From Bryobacterales bacterium (GTDB lineage: Bacteria > Acidobacteriota > Terriglobia > Bryobacterales > Bryobacteraceae): a stretch of DNA of 64,000 nt. Under the pieces are notes generated by a model, which made no database searches, was not told where the DNA came from, and saw nothing but the letters and a program-made list of their open reading frames with translations. A program made the position numbers and the translations under genes. The stretch is from positions 62,001 to 126,000 of the forward strand of contig JADKID010000015.1 of the NCBI GenBank assembly GCA_016721425.1. The letters run 5' to 3'. Below, piece by piece: positions 1 to 8,241 of the stretch (its first letter is position 1; the number at the start of each line of letters is the position of its first letter).

Positions 1-1152
1 CTCTTCGAGCGGATCACCTCCGGCGATATGCCCGCGCAGGTGCTCAATCAGCACTTCCAGACCTACGGGCTGCAACGCTTGGAGATGAAGCTCAAGAGCG
101 CCATTGCGCTCAGTGGCCACCTCATCGTGATGTTCACGCCGATCGGCTTCTATGCGCTGCTGCGGCGCCGGCAGTGGTTCCTCAGCGCGTGGGTGGGCTT
201 GTTCTTCGCGGCCGCGCTGGTGCTGTTCTTCGCGGGCTCGGCGCGCTATCTGCTGCCGTTGGCCGCGCCGTTCGCTATTCTCGTTGCGCTGCACTATGCC
301 CAGCGCCCGATGATGATCTTCGCCTGCCTCGCGTTGCAACTCGCGTTGGGCCTCTCGCTGGCGTGGGTGAACTACGAGCACTGGGACGGCTACCGCCGCT
401 TCACGGCCAACGCGATGAAGGACGTGCAGGTGGAATATGGCCGCCAGCGCGTGTGGGTCAATAGCGAGTGGGGTCTGCGCTACTACACCGAGGCGCGCGG
501 CGCGCTGCCCATTGTGCGCGGTCAGGTTCTCCGGCCCGGCGACCTCGTGATCACCAACGAACTGGCCGAGAAGATCCCGTTCACCACCGGCGGCGGGCAA
601 CTGGTGGAACATTCGCGGCTGGTGATCCAACCCGCGCTGCCGTTGCGCCTCATCGGCCTGGGCGTCAAGTCCGGCTACTCGTCGGTCGGCTTCGGCCTGT
701 GGCCGTTCGACATCACCACCGCGCCCGTGGATATCGTGACCATCTCCCAGATTGTCGAGAAGAAGCCCACGCTCTCGTGGCTGCCGATGGCCACGCCGAG
801 CACCGAGTCGCAGATCATCAGCGGCGTCTATACGCTGGAAAACGGGGCCTGGCGCTGGATGAGCGGGCGCGCCGTCTTCTTCCTCAAGCCGCCGGCCGGG
901 CCGAGGCCGCTGCGGGCCGAGATCGTGATTCCCGATATGGCGCCGGGGCGCACCGTGACGCTCACGCTGGATGGCGTGGAGGTCTTGAAGAAGACCTTCG
1001 ACAAGCCGGACACCTACACACTGGAGACGCCGCCTTTGCCCACGAAGGGCGATACCGCTGTGGTCACGCTCTCCATCGACAAGGACTTCTCCGTGCCCGG
1101 CGACAACCGCAAACTGGGCCTGATTCTGACCGGCATCGGATTCCAACCATGA
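1..1152 (+). CDS. Membrane glycosyltransferase (GT39/ArnT-like), C-terminal part
   Basis: The reading frame is already open at base 1, so only the C-terminal 383 residues are visible and the true start lies upstream. The first third contains about three hydrophobic segments, including a long run rich in Leu, Ala and Phe near residues 60-120. The rest is a soluble beta-rich domain, as in polyprenyl-phosphate sugar mannosyl- or arabinosyltransferases of the GT39/GT83 type. The catalytic N-terminus is outside the window, so the family call is inference from architecture. The stop codon overlaps the next start (ATGA), which suggests translational coupling with the SDR gene. Confidence 0.55.
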   Translation, partial: LFERITSGDMPAQVLNQHFQTYGLQRLEMKLKSAIALSGHLIVMFTPIGFYALLRRRQWFLSAWVGLFFAAALVLFFAGSARYLLPLAAPFAILVALHYAQRPMMIFACLALQLALGLSLAWVNYEHWDGYRRFTANAMKDVQVEYGRQRVWVNSEWGLRYYTEARGALPIVRGQVLRPGDLVITNELAEKIPFTTGGGQLVEHSRLVIQPALPLRLIGLGVKSGYSSVGFGLWPFDITTAPVDIVTISQIVEKKPTLSWLPMATPSTESQIISGVYTLENGAWRWMSGRAVFFLKPPAGPRPLRAEIVIPDMAPGRTVTLTLDGVEVLKKTFDKPDTYTLETPPLPTKGDTAVVTLSIDKDFSVPGDNRKLGLILTGIGFQP

Positions 1153-1901
1153 GCACCAAAATCGCACTTGTCACAGGCGCAGGCTCCGGCATCGGCCGAG
1201 CCGTCAGCCTGGCTCTGCACTCCGCAGGCTATGCCGTCGTGCTGGCGGGCCGCCGCGAGGCGCAGCTCAAAGAGACTGCCGCGCTGGCTGGTCAGGCAGG
1301 GGCACCGACGGTGGTCATACCCACCGACATCACGCAGCCCGATGCTGTCCGCGACCTCTTCGCCGGCATCCGTAACGCATTTGGCCGCCTGGATCTGCTC
1401 TTCAACAACGCCGGCGCCAATACGCCCGCCATCCCCATGGAGGATCTCACCTGGGAGCAATGGAGCGGCGTGCTGGCGGTGAATCTCTCCGGCGCGTTTC
1501 TTTGCGCGCAGCAGGCCATCCGGCTGATGAAGGAGCAGACGCCGCGCGGCGGCCGCATCATCAACAACGGGTCCATCTCGGCTCAAGTGCCGCGGCCGCA
1601 CTCGGCGCCCTATACGGCCACCAAGCACGCCATCACCGGGCTGACCAAGAGCATCGCGCTGGACGGCCGCGCGTTCGATATCGCCTGCGGCCAGATCGAT
1701 ATCGGCAACGCCGCCACGGCCATGACGGAGCGCATGGCCCGCGGTGTTCTCCAGGCCGACGGCAGTCTCAAAGAGGAGCCGCGCATGGATCTCCAGCACG
1801 TCGCCGATGCGGTGGTCTACATGGCGAACCTGCCGCTGGAGGCCAACGTGCAAACCATGACAGTGATGGCGACGAAGATGCCGTTAGTCGGCCGCGGGTA
1901 G
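1149..1901 (+). CDS. SDR-family NAD(P)-dependent oxidoreductase
   Basis: A 250-residue classical short-chain dehydrogenase. The N-terminal Rossmann motif TGAGSGIG sits at about residues 9-16, NNAG at about 90, and the catalytic Ser plus YTATK (Tyr and Lys) near 145-165. Length and motif spacing match the classical SDR class. The ATG overlaps the upstream stop by 4 bp, so this start is preferred over the much longer open frame. The substrate cannot be read from the sequence. The gene runs 18 bp into the convergent NHL gene. Confidence 0.88.
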   Translation: MSTKIALVTGAGSGIGRAVSLALHSAGYAVVLAGRREAQLKETAALAGQAGAPTVVIPTDITQPDAVRDLFAGIRNAFGRLDLLFNNAGANTPAIPMEDLTWEQWSGVLAVNLSGAFLCAQQAIRLMKEQTPRGGRIINNGSISAQVPRPHSAPYTATKHAITGLTKSIALDGRAFDIACGQIDIGNAATAMTERMARGVLQADGSLKEEPRMDLQHVADAVVYMANLPLEANVQTMTVMATKMPLVGRG

Positions 1902-2636
1902 ACGCATCCGCAGCACGCGATTGTTTTCGCTGTCGCCGATGTAGAGCCACCCGTCGTGCACCAGCACGCCGTGCGGCCGCTTCAAGCCATCGAGCACCGT
2001 GGTGATCGCACCGGTTTTGGGATTGAGCCGCGTGATGCGGTGATTCTCGGTGTCGGCCAGAAAGATGGATCCGTCCGGCGCCCACGCCATCCCCTTCGGC
2101 CCCACGCTCGCCACGCGCGCGGTCTCGCCCGTGCGCCCGTCAATCATCAGGATCGCATTGCCCTCGCGCAGCGCCAGATACAGGTTGCCGCGTGCGTCCT
2201 TCGTGAACGTGCGCGCGCCGCGGTGCCTGGCCCACTCGCGGTGCTTGCCGGTGGCGGGGTCGAGCTCCACCACGCGGTTGTTCGACGTGTCGCAGATCAG
2301 CAACTGTCCGTTGTTATTCCACGCCAGCGCGTGCGGCTGTTTCAGACCTTCGCCGAGCAGGGGTCGATTTTCGCCGCTTTTGAGGTCCACGCGCCGCACG
2401 GAGTGCTCCAGGCGATCCACGTACAAAAGTGCTCCAAAAGTGTCAAAAAGGAGCTCGTAAGGCTCGTTTCCGTGCACTAAAACGCTCTTTTTGCGCGTGG
2501 TGAAATCGTAGCGCGTGATGGCGTGCGCATCCACCTCGCAGATGTAGAGCGCGCCGTCCGGCCCGATGGCGAGGCCAAATGGACCTTGCGCCACGGTCAC
2601 GATTTCAAACGCGGCGGCCAACAGAGTCAGCAGCAT
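1884..2636 (-). CDS. Secreted NHL-repeat beta-propeller protein
   Basis: A 250-residue protein with a short hydrophobic N-terminus (signal-peptide-like, ending near AAAFE). It is followed by repeated units of the type PDG-x-(L/I)-Y-(I/V)-x-(D/E), for example GPDGALYICE, NNNGQLLICD, APDGSIFLAD and HDGWLYIGD. This is a six-bladed NHL/SMP-30-like propeller. Such folds bind ligands or act as lactonases, and no catalytic metal site could be assigned. The ATG at 2636 overlaps the upstream GT9 stop by 10 bp, making it the last gene of the minus-strand run that starts near 5.8 kb. Confidence 0.75.
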   Translation of the reverse strand: MLLTLLAAAFEIVTVAQGPFGLAIGPDGALYICEVDAHAITRYDFTTRKKSVLVHGNEPYELLFDTFGALLYVDRLEHSVRRVDLKSGENRPLLGEGLKQPHALAWNNNGQLLICDTSNNRVVELDPATGKHREWARHRGARTFTKDARGNLYLALREGNAILMIDGRTGETARVASVGPKGMAWAPDGSIFLADTENHRITRLNPKTGAITTVLDGLKRPHGVLVHDGWLYIGDSENNRVLRMRLPAAD

Positions 2637-3397
2637 GAGAGCACCTCCGCGGCCACGCGTTCCGGCGGCCAATCCCATTGTGCGATGCGGACCACGTCGC
2701 CGCGCGGCGCCCACACCTGCGGATCCGTGGGCCCGAAGACGGCCACCACCGGCACGCCGCAGGCCGCGGCCAGATGCGCGATGCCGCTGTCGTTGCCGAG
2801 GAACGCGCGCGCGCCTGCCAGCCACTGCATGAGCGCGCCGAGGTCTGTGAAGCGCACAGCTCCATCGAGCGCTTCTTCCGGTCCGGCGCACCAGAGGACC
2901 GGAGCCGGCAGGCGTTGTGCGACGGCGCGAAAGCGCGCGAGCGGCCAGTTCTTGCGGGCGCCGCCGGAGAAGGGATGGATGACGGCGTAGCCATCGCTGC
3001 GCCGTTGCACGGGCAGACGCGGCACTGCTCCATCGGGCGCGCCTAGCTGGCGCAGATAGTAATCGACGGCGTGCGTGTCGCACTCGCTGCCAGGCAAGGC
3101 AGGGAAGAAGCGGAACGGCAGCGCGGCCACCTGGCGGCGGAAGTCCTCGCGTCCTGCGCCATACCAGGAGACGATGTCGTCAAACTCCGCCATGTGGCGC
3201 AGTGTGGTCTCCGGGATCACGAGCGAATCTATGCCGGTTGCCACCAGCGAACGGCATTGGCCCAGATGGCGCAGCAATGGTAGATTTTGTGAAGGCGCCC
3301 AGATCTCGGTGTACTCCGCGCACAACGTTTCCAGCGCCGGCAGAGAGACGACGGTGTCTCCAATCGCGCCGGGCCGCAGGATCAGCCTGCGCCGCAC
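2627..3397 (-). CDS. Glycosyltransferase family 9 (heptosyltransferase-like)
   Basis: A 256-residue GT9 protein. The start region reads LILRPGAIGDTV, the typical N-terminal G-x-GD loop of ADP-heptose:LPS heptosyltransferases. The C-terminal half has FLGNDSGIAHLAAA and a VFGPTDP segment, the nucleotide-sugar site. A GTG start at 3397 is chosen because it overlaps the upstream TAG by one base (TAGTG); longer starts would run through the DsbD-like gene. It is short for the family (usually about 330-350 residues), so it may be a minimal variant. Inferred role: LPS core or cell-surface glycan assembly at the inner membrane. Confidence 0.8.
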   Translation of the reverse strand: MRRRLILRPGAIGDTVVSLPALETLCAEYTEIWAPSQNLPLLRHLGQCRSLVATGIDSLVIPETTLRHMAEFDDIVSWYGAGREDFRRQVAALPFRFFPALPGSECDTHAVDYYLRQLGAPDGAVPRLPVQRRSDGYAVIHPFSGGARKNWPLARFRAVAQRLPAPVLWCAGPEEALDGAVRFTDLGALMQWLAGARAFLGNDSGIAHLAAACGVPVVAVFGPTDPQVWAPRGDVVRIAQWDWPPERVAAEVLSCC

Positions 3398-3876
3398 TAT
3401 TGGATGAGCAAGGGCAGCTTGATCTCCACCGTCTTCGGCGGAAGGCACTCTTTGTCGTTGCATGCCTGATACCGCAACTTTCCAGTGAGGAACCCCGGAC
3501 CCAGCGCCGGATTGGCCGCGCGCTTGAACTTCGTCACAATCTCGAACTCGCCGCCGAATACGGAGATCGGCTTCTCGTTGAACGCGTATTTCTCCAGCTT
3601 GGCGGTCGGGTAGACGATCTCTGCAACCTCCAGCGGCCCGGCCGCTTCCCACGTCAGCTTGAGCGGGATCAGGTAGGCTTCGGTCGGTTTGTTGGAGTTG
3701 GTGTGGTAACCGGGCTTCATGGTGAGCTTGAGCACCTGGGACGGGTTCTCTGTGCGCTTCACCACGAGCTTGGCGGGCTCCTGCACGGAAAGCACGCCTG
3801 TTTGCGCCCAGGCCGCGCCCGCGCTTAACACCAGCAATAGGGCGTTACCGGACCAGTTGCTCAATGTCACTCTCAT
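3397..3876 (-). CDS. Stand-alone DsbD N-terminal-domain protein, exported
   Basis: A 159-residue protein with a signal peptide (cleavage near AWAQ) and a beta-sandwich like the periplasmic alpha domain of DsbD. The signature YQACNDKECLPP near residues 137-148 supplies the two-Cys redox pair, as in the alpha domain of E. coli DsbD. The membrane and thioredoxin-like domains of full DsbD are absent here. It overlaps the upstream TlpA-type gene by 32 bp, so the two probably work together in extracytoplasmic thiol exchange. The electron donor is not in the window. Confidence 0.75.
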   Translation of the reverse strand: MRVTLSNWSGNALLLVLSAGAAWAQTGVLSVQEPAKLVVKRTENPSQVLKLTMKPGYHTNSNKPTEAYLIPLKLTWEAAGPLEVAEIVYPTAKLEKYAFNEKPISVFGGEFEIVTKFKRAANPALGPGFLTGKLRYQACNDKECLPPKTVEIKLPLLIQ

Positions 3877-4378
3877 ACTCCTTCTTGCTCACCAGCCCAA
3901 TGTGCGTGTTGGCGATCTTGCCGTCTTTGTCGATGATAAACGTGGTGGGCAGCGATTCGATGCCGCCGTACATGGTGTTCACCGATTCACTGGAAACCAC
4001 CACCGGATAGTTCACCTGCTTGGAAGCCAGGTAGGGCTTCACAATCTCCCAGCCCTCGTCATCCACCGAAACGCCAATCACCGTGAAGCCCCTGTCCTTG
4101 TAGGTTTTCTGGAACTCGATGAACCACGGGATCTCGATCTTGCAGGGGCCGCACCAGGTGGCCCAGAAGTTCAGCAGCACCACCTTGCCCTTGTAGTCTG
4201 AGAGCTTGACGGTTTTGCCATCGGCGTCTTTCAACGTAAAATCGGGTGCGGGGTTCCGCTTGTCGGGCGGCTTCTGGTAGGTGACGGTAATCTCCTTCGA
4301 AGACTGCGAGCCGCAGCCGGTGAGGGTTAGCGCCAGAACAGCGGCAGCGGTGGCTGCGCGCGCAAGTATCGTTGCCAT
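3845..4378 (-). CDS. TlpA/ResA-like thioredoxin lipoprotein
   Basis: A 177-residue protein with a lipobox (LTGC, Cys at about residue 22), a flexible linker and a redoxin/AhpC-TSA fold. The active site WATWCGPC lies at about residues 71-78 and the cis-Pro loop is LPTTFIID. These mark a membrane-anchored thiol:disulfide reductase used in cytochrome c maturation or extracytoplasmic disulfide reduction. The ATG at 4378 begins the typical signal sequence. It overlaps the downstream DsbD-alpha-like gene, supporting a common function. Confidence 0.88.
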   Translation of the reverse strand: MATILARAATAAAVLALTLTGCGSQSSKEITVTYQKPPDKRNPAPDFTLKDADGKTVKLSDYKGKVVLLNFWATWCGPCKIEIPWFIEFQKTYKDRGFTVIGVSVDDEGWEIVKPYLASKQVNYPVVVSSESVNTMYGGIESLPTTFIIDKDGKIANTHIGLVSKKEYESDIEQLVR

Positions 4379-4413
4379 TGGTTTCGGGGGGTCCTAATTC
4401 GAATTCTACCAGC

Positions 4414-5052
4414 TTAGACGCGGAAGCCTGCCGTTTCGTGACAGGCCAGCGTTTGGAACCACCTGCGCCGGTCGAGTTGGAACCGTGGTTTCAGCGTGAA
4501 CTCGGGGTGCCCGCCGTTGCCCGCCCAGAGCCAGGCGGCGGTATCGCAGAAGCTCTCGCAGGCGTATTCCCGCCAGCGCCGGGAGCGTTCGGAAACGTCG
4601 GCAGGATTGAGCCGCGCCTTGCGCCACTCAGCGGACCAGCCCAGTTCCCCGCGCGCCTTTCGCGCGAGTTCGTTACGGAGGACCACTTCCCAATCCTGCC
4701 GCCGGCGGTTGCCGAGGCGCAGCCACACAAAATGGAAGAGCTCGTGGGCAAGGATGCGGGCGAGTTCGGCGCCGTTGTGCTGGAGCGCCTGATCCAGGAC
4801 GATCTCCCGGGCGCGCAGGAAGCCCCCGGCGTGCACCTCCATGCCCGGTCCCGGGCCGGAGTACAGCCGCCCACGCCAAGCGCGTAGCTGCGGCTGCCAC
4901 CACAAGCGAACTGGCCTTCCGGAGAGGCGCGGCAGGGCTTGCAGGGCGCGTTCTACTTCAGCCCCGGCGGCTGCATCGCGGGCATCTTCTCGTCGAGGTA
5001 TTTCTGGTCCTTGAATTCGACCTTCACGTTCTTGCGGATGTCGTCCATCCAT
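4414..5052 (-). CDS. Small HExxH (SprT-like?) metalloprotein
   Basis: This frame has a clear zinc-metallopeptidase helix, LAHELFHFVWLRLG, and a second conserved-looking stretch YACESFCDTAAW about 70 residues later that could supply the third ligand (Glu). The start is unsure. The ATG at 5052 gives 212 residues but overlaps the upstream PPIase gene by 100 bp with an odd, charged N-terminus. A TTG at 4905, preceded by GGAAGG, gives 163 residues and no overlap. No signal peptide is visible from either start. Whether it is a protease is inference from the motif. Confidence 0.6.
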   Translation of the reverse strand: MDGRHPQEREGRIQGPEIPRREDARDAAAGAEVERALQALPRLSGRPVRLWWQPQLRAWRGRLYSGPGPGMEVHAGGFLRAREIVLDQALQHNGAELARILAHELFHFVWLRLGNRRRQDWEVVLRNELARKARGELGWSAEWRKARLNPADVSERSRRWREYACESFCDTAAWLWAGNGGHPEFTLKPRFQLDRRRWFQTLACHETAGFRV

Positions 5053-5864
5053 TCGCGGAACCTCGATTCCTGGATCCCCTTGTAGATCTCGTCTTTCACC
5101 TCGTCGTAGGCCGGAGTGACAAACTCACCCATGCGGAAGATCCAGAAGCCGCCGGCCTGCCGCACCGGATCGGAAACCTGGCCAGCCTTCAATGCGAAGA
5201 TCGCCGTCTTCATCTCCGGCGGCAGCGCGGTGTCGGTGGGCTTGATGGGCGGGAAATCGCCGCCCTTTGCCTTGGACTCGCTATCGTCGGAATACTGCTG
5301 GGCGAGCGCGCCAAAATCCTTACCGGCCCGCGCCTGGGCCACCACCTGGGCGGCGAGAGTGCCGGCCTCGGCGCTGGTGCGCGGCTTGGTGGCGCCGGCT
5401 GCGCCTCCCATCGGGTTGTCGTTGAAGTTGATGAAGATCACCTTCACCTTGGCCGATGAATAGTTGGCCTTGTTGGCCTCGTAGTACTTCTTCTGATCGT
5501 CCGGCATCACCGGCTGGCGGGTGATCTGGCCGTCGGCGCGCGCCTGTGCCAGATAGACCAGGCGGTTGTAGTAGAGACGCCAGCTGTGGGGATCCATCTT
5601 ATCCATCCCCTCGGCCTCGGCCATCTTCACGAGCTTGGTCATCAAGGCGAACGTCTGGAGGAACGCGCGCTTGTCGGCGAGGTAGTTGCTGGAGATGTTA
5701 GGCCCCATCGAGCGGACCATGGCCTCGAGCTCGGACTTGCGCCACTCCTTGCCTTCGATCACAGCGGCTACGGGATCATCGCCGGCTACTACGGGCGGGG
5801 CCGGTTGGCCTTGGGCGAAAGCGGCCGCGGCCGTCATACAACCAATCAATACGAGTCTCTTCAT
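4953..5864 (-). CDS. Periplasmic parvulin-type peptidyl-prolyl isomerase (SurA/PrsA-like)
   Basis: A 303-residue protein with a signal peptide (cleavage near AFAQG), an alpha-helical SurA-like N-domain and one parvulin domain at about residues 130-250. Typical parvulin elements are FGALAQQYSDDSESKAKGGD and ALKAGQVSDPV followed by GFWIFRM. It is likely an outer-membrane-protein chaperone and isomerase. It has the first start of a run of minus-strand envelope genes, and the divergent epimerase gene begins only 23 bp away, so both promoters must sit in or near 5865-5887. Confidence 0.85.
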   Translation of the reverse strand: MKRLVLIGCMTAAAAFAQGQPAPPVVAGDDPVAAVIEGKEWRKSELEAMVRSMGPNISSNYLADKRAFLQTFALMTKLVKMAEAEGMDKMDPHSWRLYYNRLVYLAQARADGQITRQPVMPDDQKKYYEANKANYSSAKVKVIFINFNDNPMGGAAGATKPRTSAEAGTLAAQVVAQARAGKDFGALAQQYSDDSESKAKGGDFPPIKPTDTALPPEMKTAIFALKAGQVSDPVRQAGGFWIFRMGEFVTPAYDEVKDEIYKGIQESRFREWMDDIRKNVKVEFKDQKYLDEKMPAMQPPGLK

Positions 5865-5887
5865 CGCTATAATTTCAATGTAGCATC

Positions 5888-6547
5888 GTGAATATCTCGC
5901 CCCTCGCTCCCCTCCGCCTGGACATCTCGCTGTGGTCCGCTGATCTCGCCAATCTGGAGCGCGATATCCGCCGGCTGGAGCCTGTGGCCGATTCCTTCCA
6001 TCTGGACGCCTGCGACGGGCACTACGCGCCCACGCTGCTGTTCTTTCCTGATCTGGTAGCCCGCATCCGCCAGCTCACCACTAAGCCGCTGCACCTGCAC
6101 CTAATGGCCACGCGGCCGATGGACCTGCTGCCGGCCTTTCTGGAAGCTGGGGTGGATTGCGTGACCATCCCGATCGAGATGGGCAAGCGCGTGTGGCAGG
6201 TGCTGGAGCACGTCCGCGGCCGCGGCAAGCAGACCGGCATCTCGCTGGAGCTGGACACCGACGTGGCCATGGCGAAGCCGTACCGCACCAAGGTGGACAC
6301 CGTGGTGCTGATGGGTACGGCGATGGGCGTGAAGGGCTGCGGGCTGGACGAGCGCGCGTGTGACCGCGTGACGGCCATGAAGAAGCTACTGGAGGGGCAC
6401 CGCGTGTCGGTGACCGCCGACGGCGGCATCCGCGAGAATACGGTGCCGCTGCTGCGGGCCGCCGGGGCGGACGCGATTGTGCCGGGGTCTTTGATTTGCG
6501 GCGCGGCGGACCTGGCCGCAACGGCCGCGTGGCTGCGTACGCTGTAG
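5888..6547 (+). CDS. Ribulose-phosphate 3-epimerase-like protein (divergent)
   Basis: A 219-residue TIM-barrel protein of the pentulose-5-phosphate 3-epimerase family with a GTG start. It has HLDACDGHYAPTL where family members have H-x-D-x-MDG-H-F-V-P-N, a second-strand HLHLMATRP, and VTADGGI plus DAIVPGSLI near the C-terminus for phosphate binding. Both acidic metal and catalytic Asp positions appear to be kept. The M to C change and the loss of the Asn-Pro turn mark it as divergent, so it could act on another sugar phosphate (for example of the AlsE type). Confidence 0.75.
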   Translation: MNISPLAPLRLDISLWSADLANLERDIRRLEPVADSFHLDACDGHYAPTLLFFPDLVARIRQLTTKPLHLHLMATRPMDLLPAFLEAGVDCVTIPIEMGKRVWQVLEHVRGRGKQTGISLELDTDVAMAKPYRTKVDTVVLMGTAMGVKGCGLDERACDRVTAMKKLLEGHRVSVTADGGIRENTVPLLRAAGADAIVPGSLICGAADLAATAAWLRTL

Positions 6548-6560
6548 GGGCGAAGGCAGC

Positions 6561-7682
6561 CTACATCAAATAGTCTTTGAGCTTGTCGAGGAGGGACTTC
6601 TCTTCCGGCTCGTTCTCGGCCGGCAGCGTCTCCCGCAATTGCTCCATCAACTTGCGCTGTTCGCGCGAGAGCTTGCGCGGCGTACGCACTTCAATGTGGA
6701 CCACGAGGTCACCCCGCCCGCCACCATTCACAAACGGCACACCGCGCTGGCGCAGCCTTAGCGTCTCGCCGCTCTGCACGCCGTCCGGCACCTTTAACGT
6801 AGCCAGACCTTCGAAGGTCAGGACGTGGATTTCGGTGCCCAGCGCCGCCTGCGCGACGTTCACGGGCACGGTGCAATGCAGGTCGTATTCCTTGCGCTCG
6901 AAAACGGGATGAGCTTCCACGCTCAGAAACACGTAGAGATCCCCGGCTGGGCCGCCATTGGACCCCGGCTGTCCCTCGCCGCCGACGCGCATTTTCATAC
7001 CCGTGTCGACGCCGGGTGGGATCTTGACCTTGAGTTTCTTGGTGGTTTGGATGTAAGCTTCGCCACGGCAGGCCTTGCAGGGCCGCCGCAGGATTTTGCC
7101 GGCGCCGCCGCACTGGCCGCAGGCCTTGCGAATGGAGAGGAAGCCCTGTTGATAGAAGACCTCGCCGCGCCCGCGGCAGACGGAGCACTGAGTCCAGCCG
7201 TCCTCGCTTTCGGCGCCGGAGCCGTGGCAGGTGGTGCAGGCCTCCATGCGCGGCACTTGAATCTCCGCCTCCAGGCCGCGGATGGAGTCTTCAAAACCGA
7301 TTTCCAGGTCATAGCGCACGTCATCGCCGCGCTGCGCCCGGTTGCGCCGGCGGGCGCCGCCGCCACCGCCAAAGAGATCGCCGAAGCCGAAGAAATCGCC
7401 GAAGATGTCAGAGAAATCCGAGAACGCGTCGGGGTTGAAGCCCTGCTGGCCGGAGCCGCCGACGGCCTGGTGGCCATATGTATCGTAGGCGCGGCGCTTC
7501 TCGCTATCGCTCAGCACGCTATAGGCCTCGGCAGCCTCTTTGAAGCGCTCCTCGGCCTCTTTGTTTCCAGGATTGCGGTCCGGATGGTACTTCATCGCCA
7601 GCTTGCGATAGGAGCTTTTCAGCTCAGACTCGCTGGAGCCCTTGGCGATGCCGAGCACCTCGTAGTAGTCGCGCTTGCTCAC
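6561..7682 (-). CDS. dnaJ: Molecular chaperone DnaJ
   Basis: A 373-residue type I Hsp40. The J domain has KYHPDRNPG (HPD at about residues 32-34), followed by a Gly/Phe-rich linker and four Cys-rich zinc-finger repeats (CTTCHGSG, CSVCRGRG, CGQCGGAG, CKACRGEA), then the C-terminal substrate domains. The GTG start overlaps the grpE stop (GTGA), indicating coupled translation. The fourth repeat ends in GEA rather than the usual GxG. It stimulates the DnaK ATPase; no dnaK is in the window. Confidence 0.97.
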   Translation of the reverse strand: MSKRDYYEVLGIAKGSSESELKSSYRKLAMKYHPDRNPGNKEAEERFKEAAEAYSVLSDSEKRRAYDTYGHQAVGGSGQQGFNPDAFSDFSDIFGDFFGFGDLFGGGGGARRRNRAQRGDDVRYDLEIGFEDSIRGLEAEIQVPRMEACTTCHGSGAESEDGWTQCSVCRGRGEVFYQQGFLSIRKACGQCGGAGKILRRPCKACRGEAYIQTTKKLKVKIPPGVDTGMKMRVGGEGQPGSNGGPAGDLYVFLSVEAHPVFERKEYDLHCTVPVNVAQAALGTEIHVLTFEGLATLKVPDGVQSGETLRLRQRGVPFVNGGGRGDLVVHIEVRTPRKLSREQRKLMEQLRETLPAENEPEEKSLLDKLKDYLM

Positions 7683-8218
7683 TGGGGTACCGCCACGCGC
7701 ACCATCGCCGCTCGCAGCAGGCGGCCTTTGAACATGTAGCCGCGTTGGTAGACGCCGGCCACGGTATCCACTTCCACGTCGGAAGACTCAGTCCGGTCGA
7801 TCGCGTTGTGGAGGTTGGGATCAAAGGGCTTCCCTTCCGCGTCGATCGGATCCAGACCCTGCTTGGCGAGAGCCTCCAGCATGCGTTGATAGATCAGATT
7901 GACGCCGCGGGTGTACTCCGATTCAGGCGTTTCCACCTTGATGGCGCGCTCGAAATCGTCCAGGATCGGCAGCATGGCCCGCACGGCGCCCTCTGCGCCA
8001 TACTCGGCCATCTCGGACTTTTCCCGGTCTGTCCGCTTGCGGAAATTGTCGAACTCGGCCGCCATGCGGAGAATCCGCTGGTTGAGGTCTCCGTTCTCCT
8101 GCTCCAGGCGATCCCGCTCGGCCGCGATCTCTTCCAATTGCAGAATCGAGTCCGAGAGGACGACCTGATCGCCCTCTGCTGGGGACACAGCTTCAGCGTT
8201 GGGTGTGTTTTCTTCCAT
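7679..8218 (-). CDS. grpE: Nucleotide exchange factor GrpE
   Basis: A 179-residue GrpE with an acidic N-terminus, a long coiled-coil helix at about residues 25-75 (ending NFRKRTDREK) and the beta domain with DPNLHNAI and VAGVYQRGYMFKGRLLRAA. The ATG at 8218 is chosen because GGAAG lies 6 bp upstream; a TTG at 8230 would add four residues. It lies between hrcA and dnaJ in a heat-shock operon and acts as the DnaK exchange factor in the cytoplasm. Confidence 0.96.
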   Translation of the reverse strand: MEENTPNAEAVSPAEGDQVVLSDSILQLEEIAAERDRLEQENGDLNQRILRMAAEFDNFRKRTDREKSEMAEYGAEGAVRAMLPILDDFERAIKVETPESEYTRGVNLIYQRMLEALAKQGLDPIDAEGKPFDPNLHNAIDRTESSDVEVDTVAGVYQRGYMFKGRLLRAAMVRVAVPQ

Positions 8219-8241
8219 GATTTCTTCCAAACTTCAGGTTA

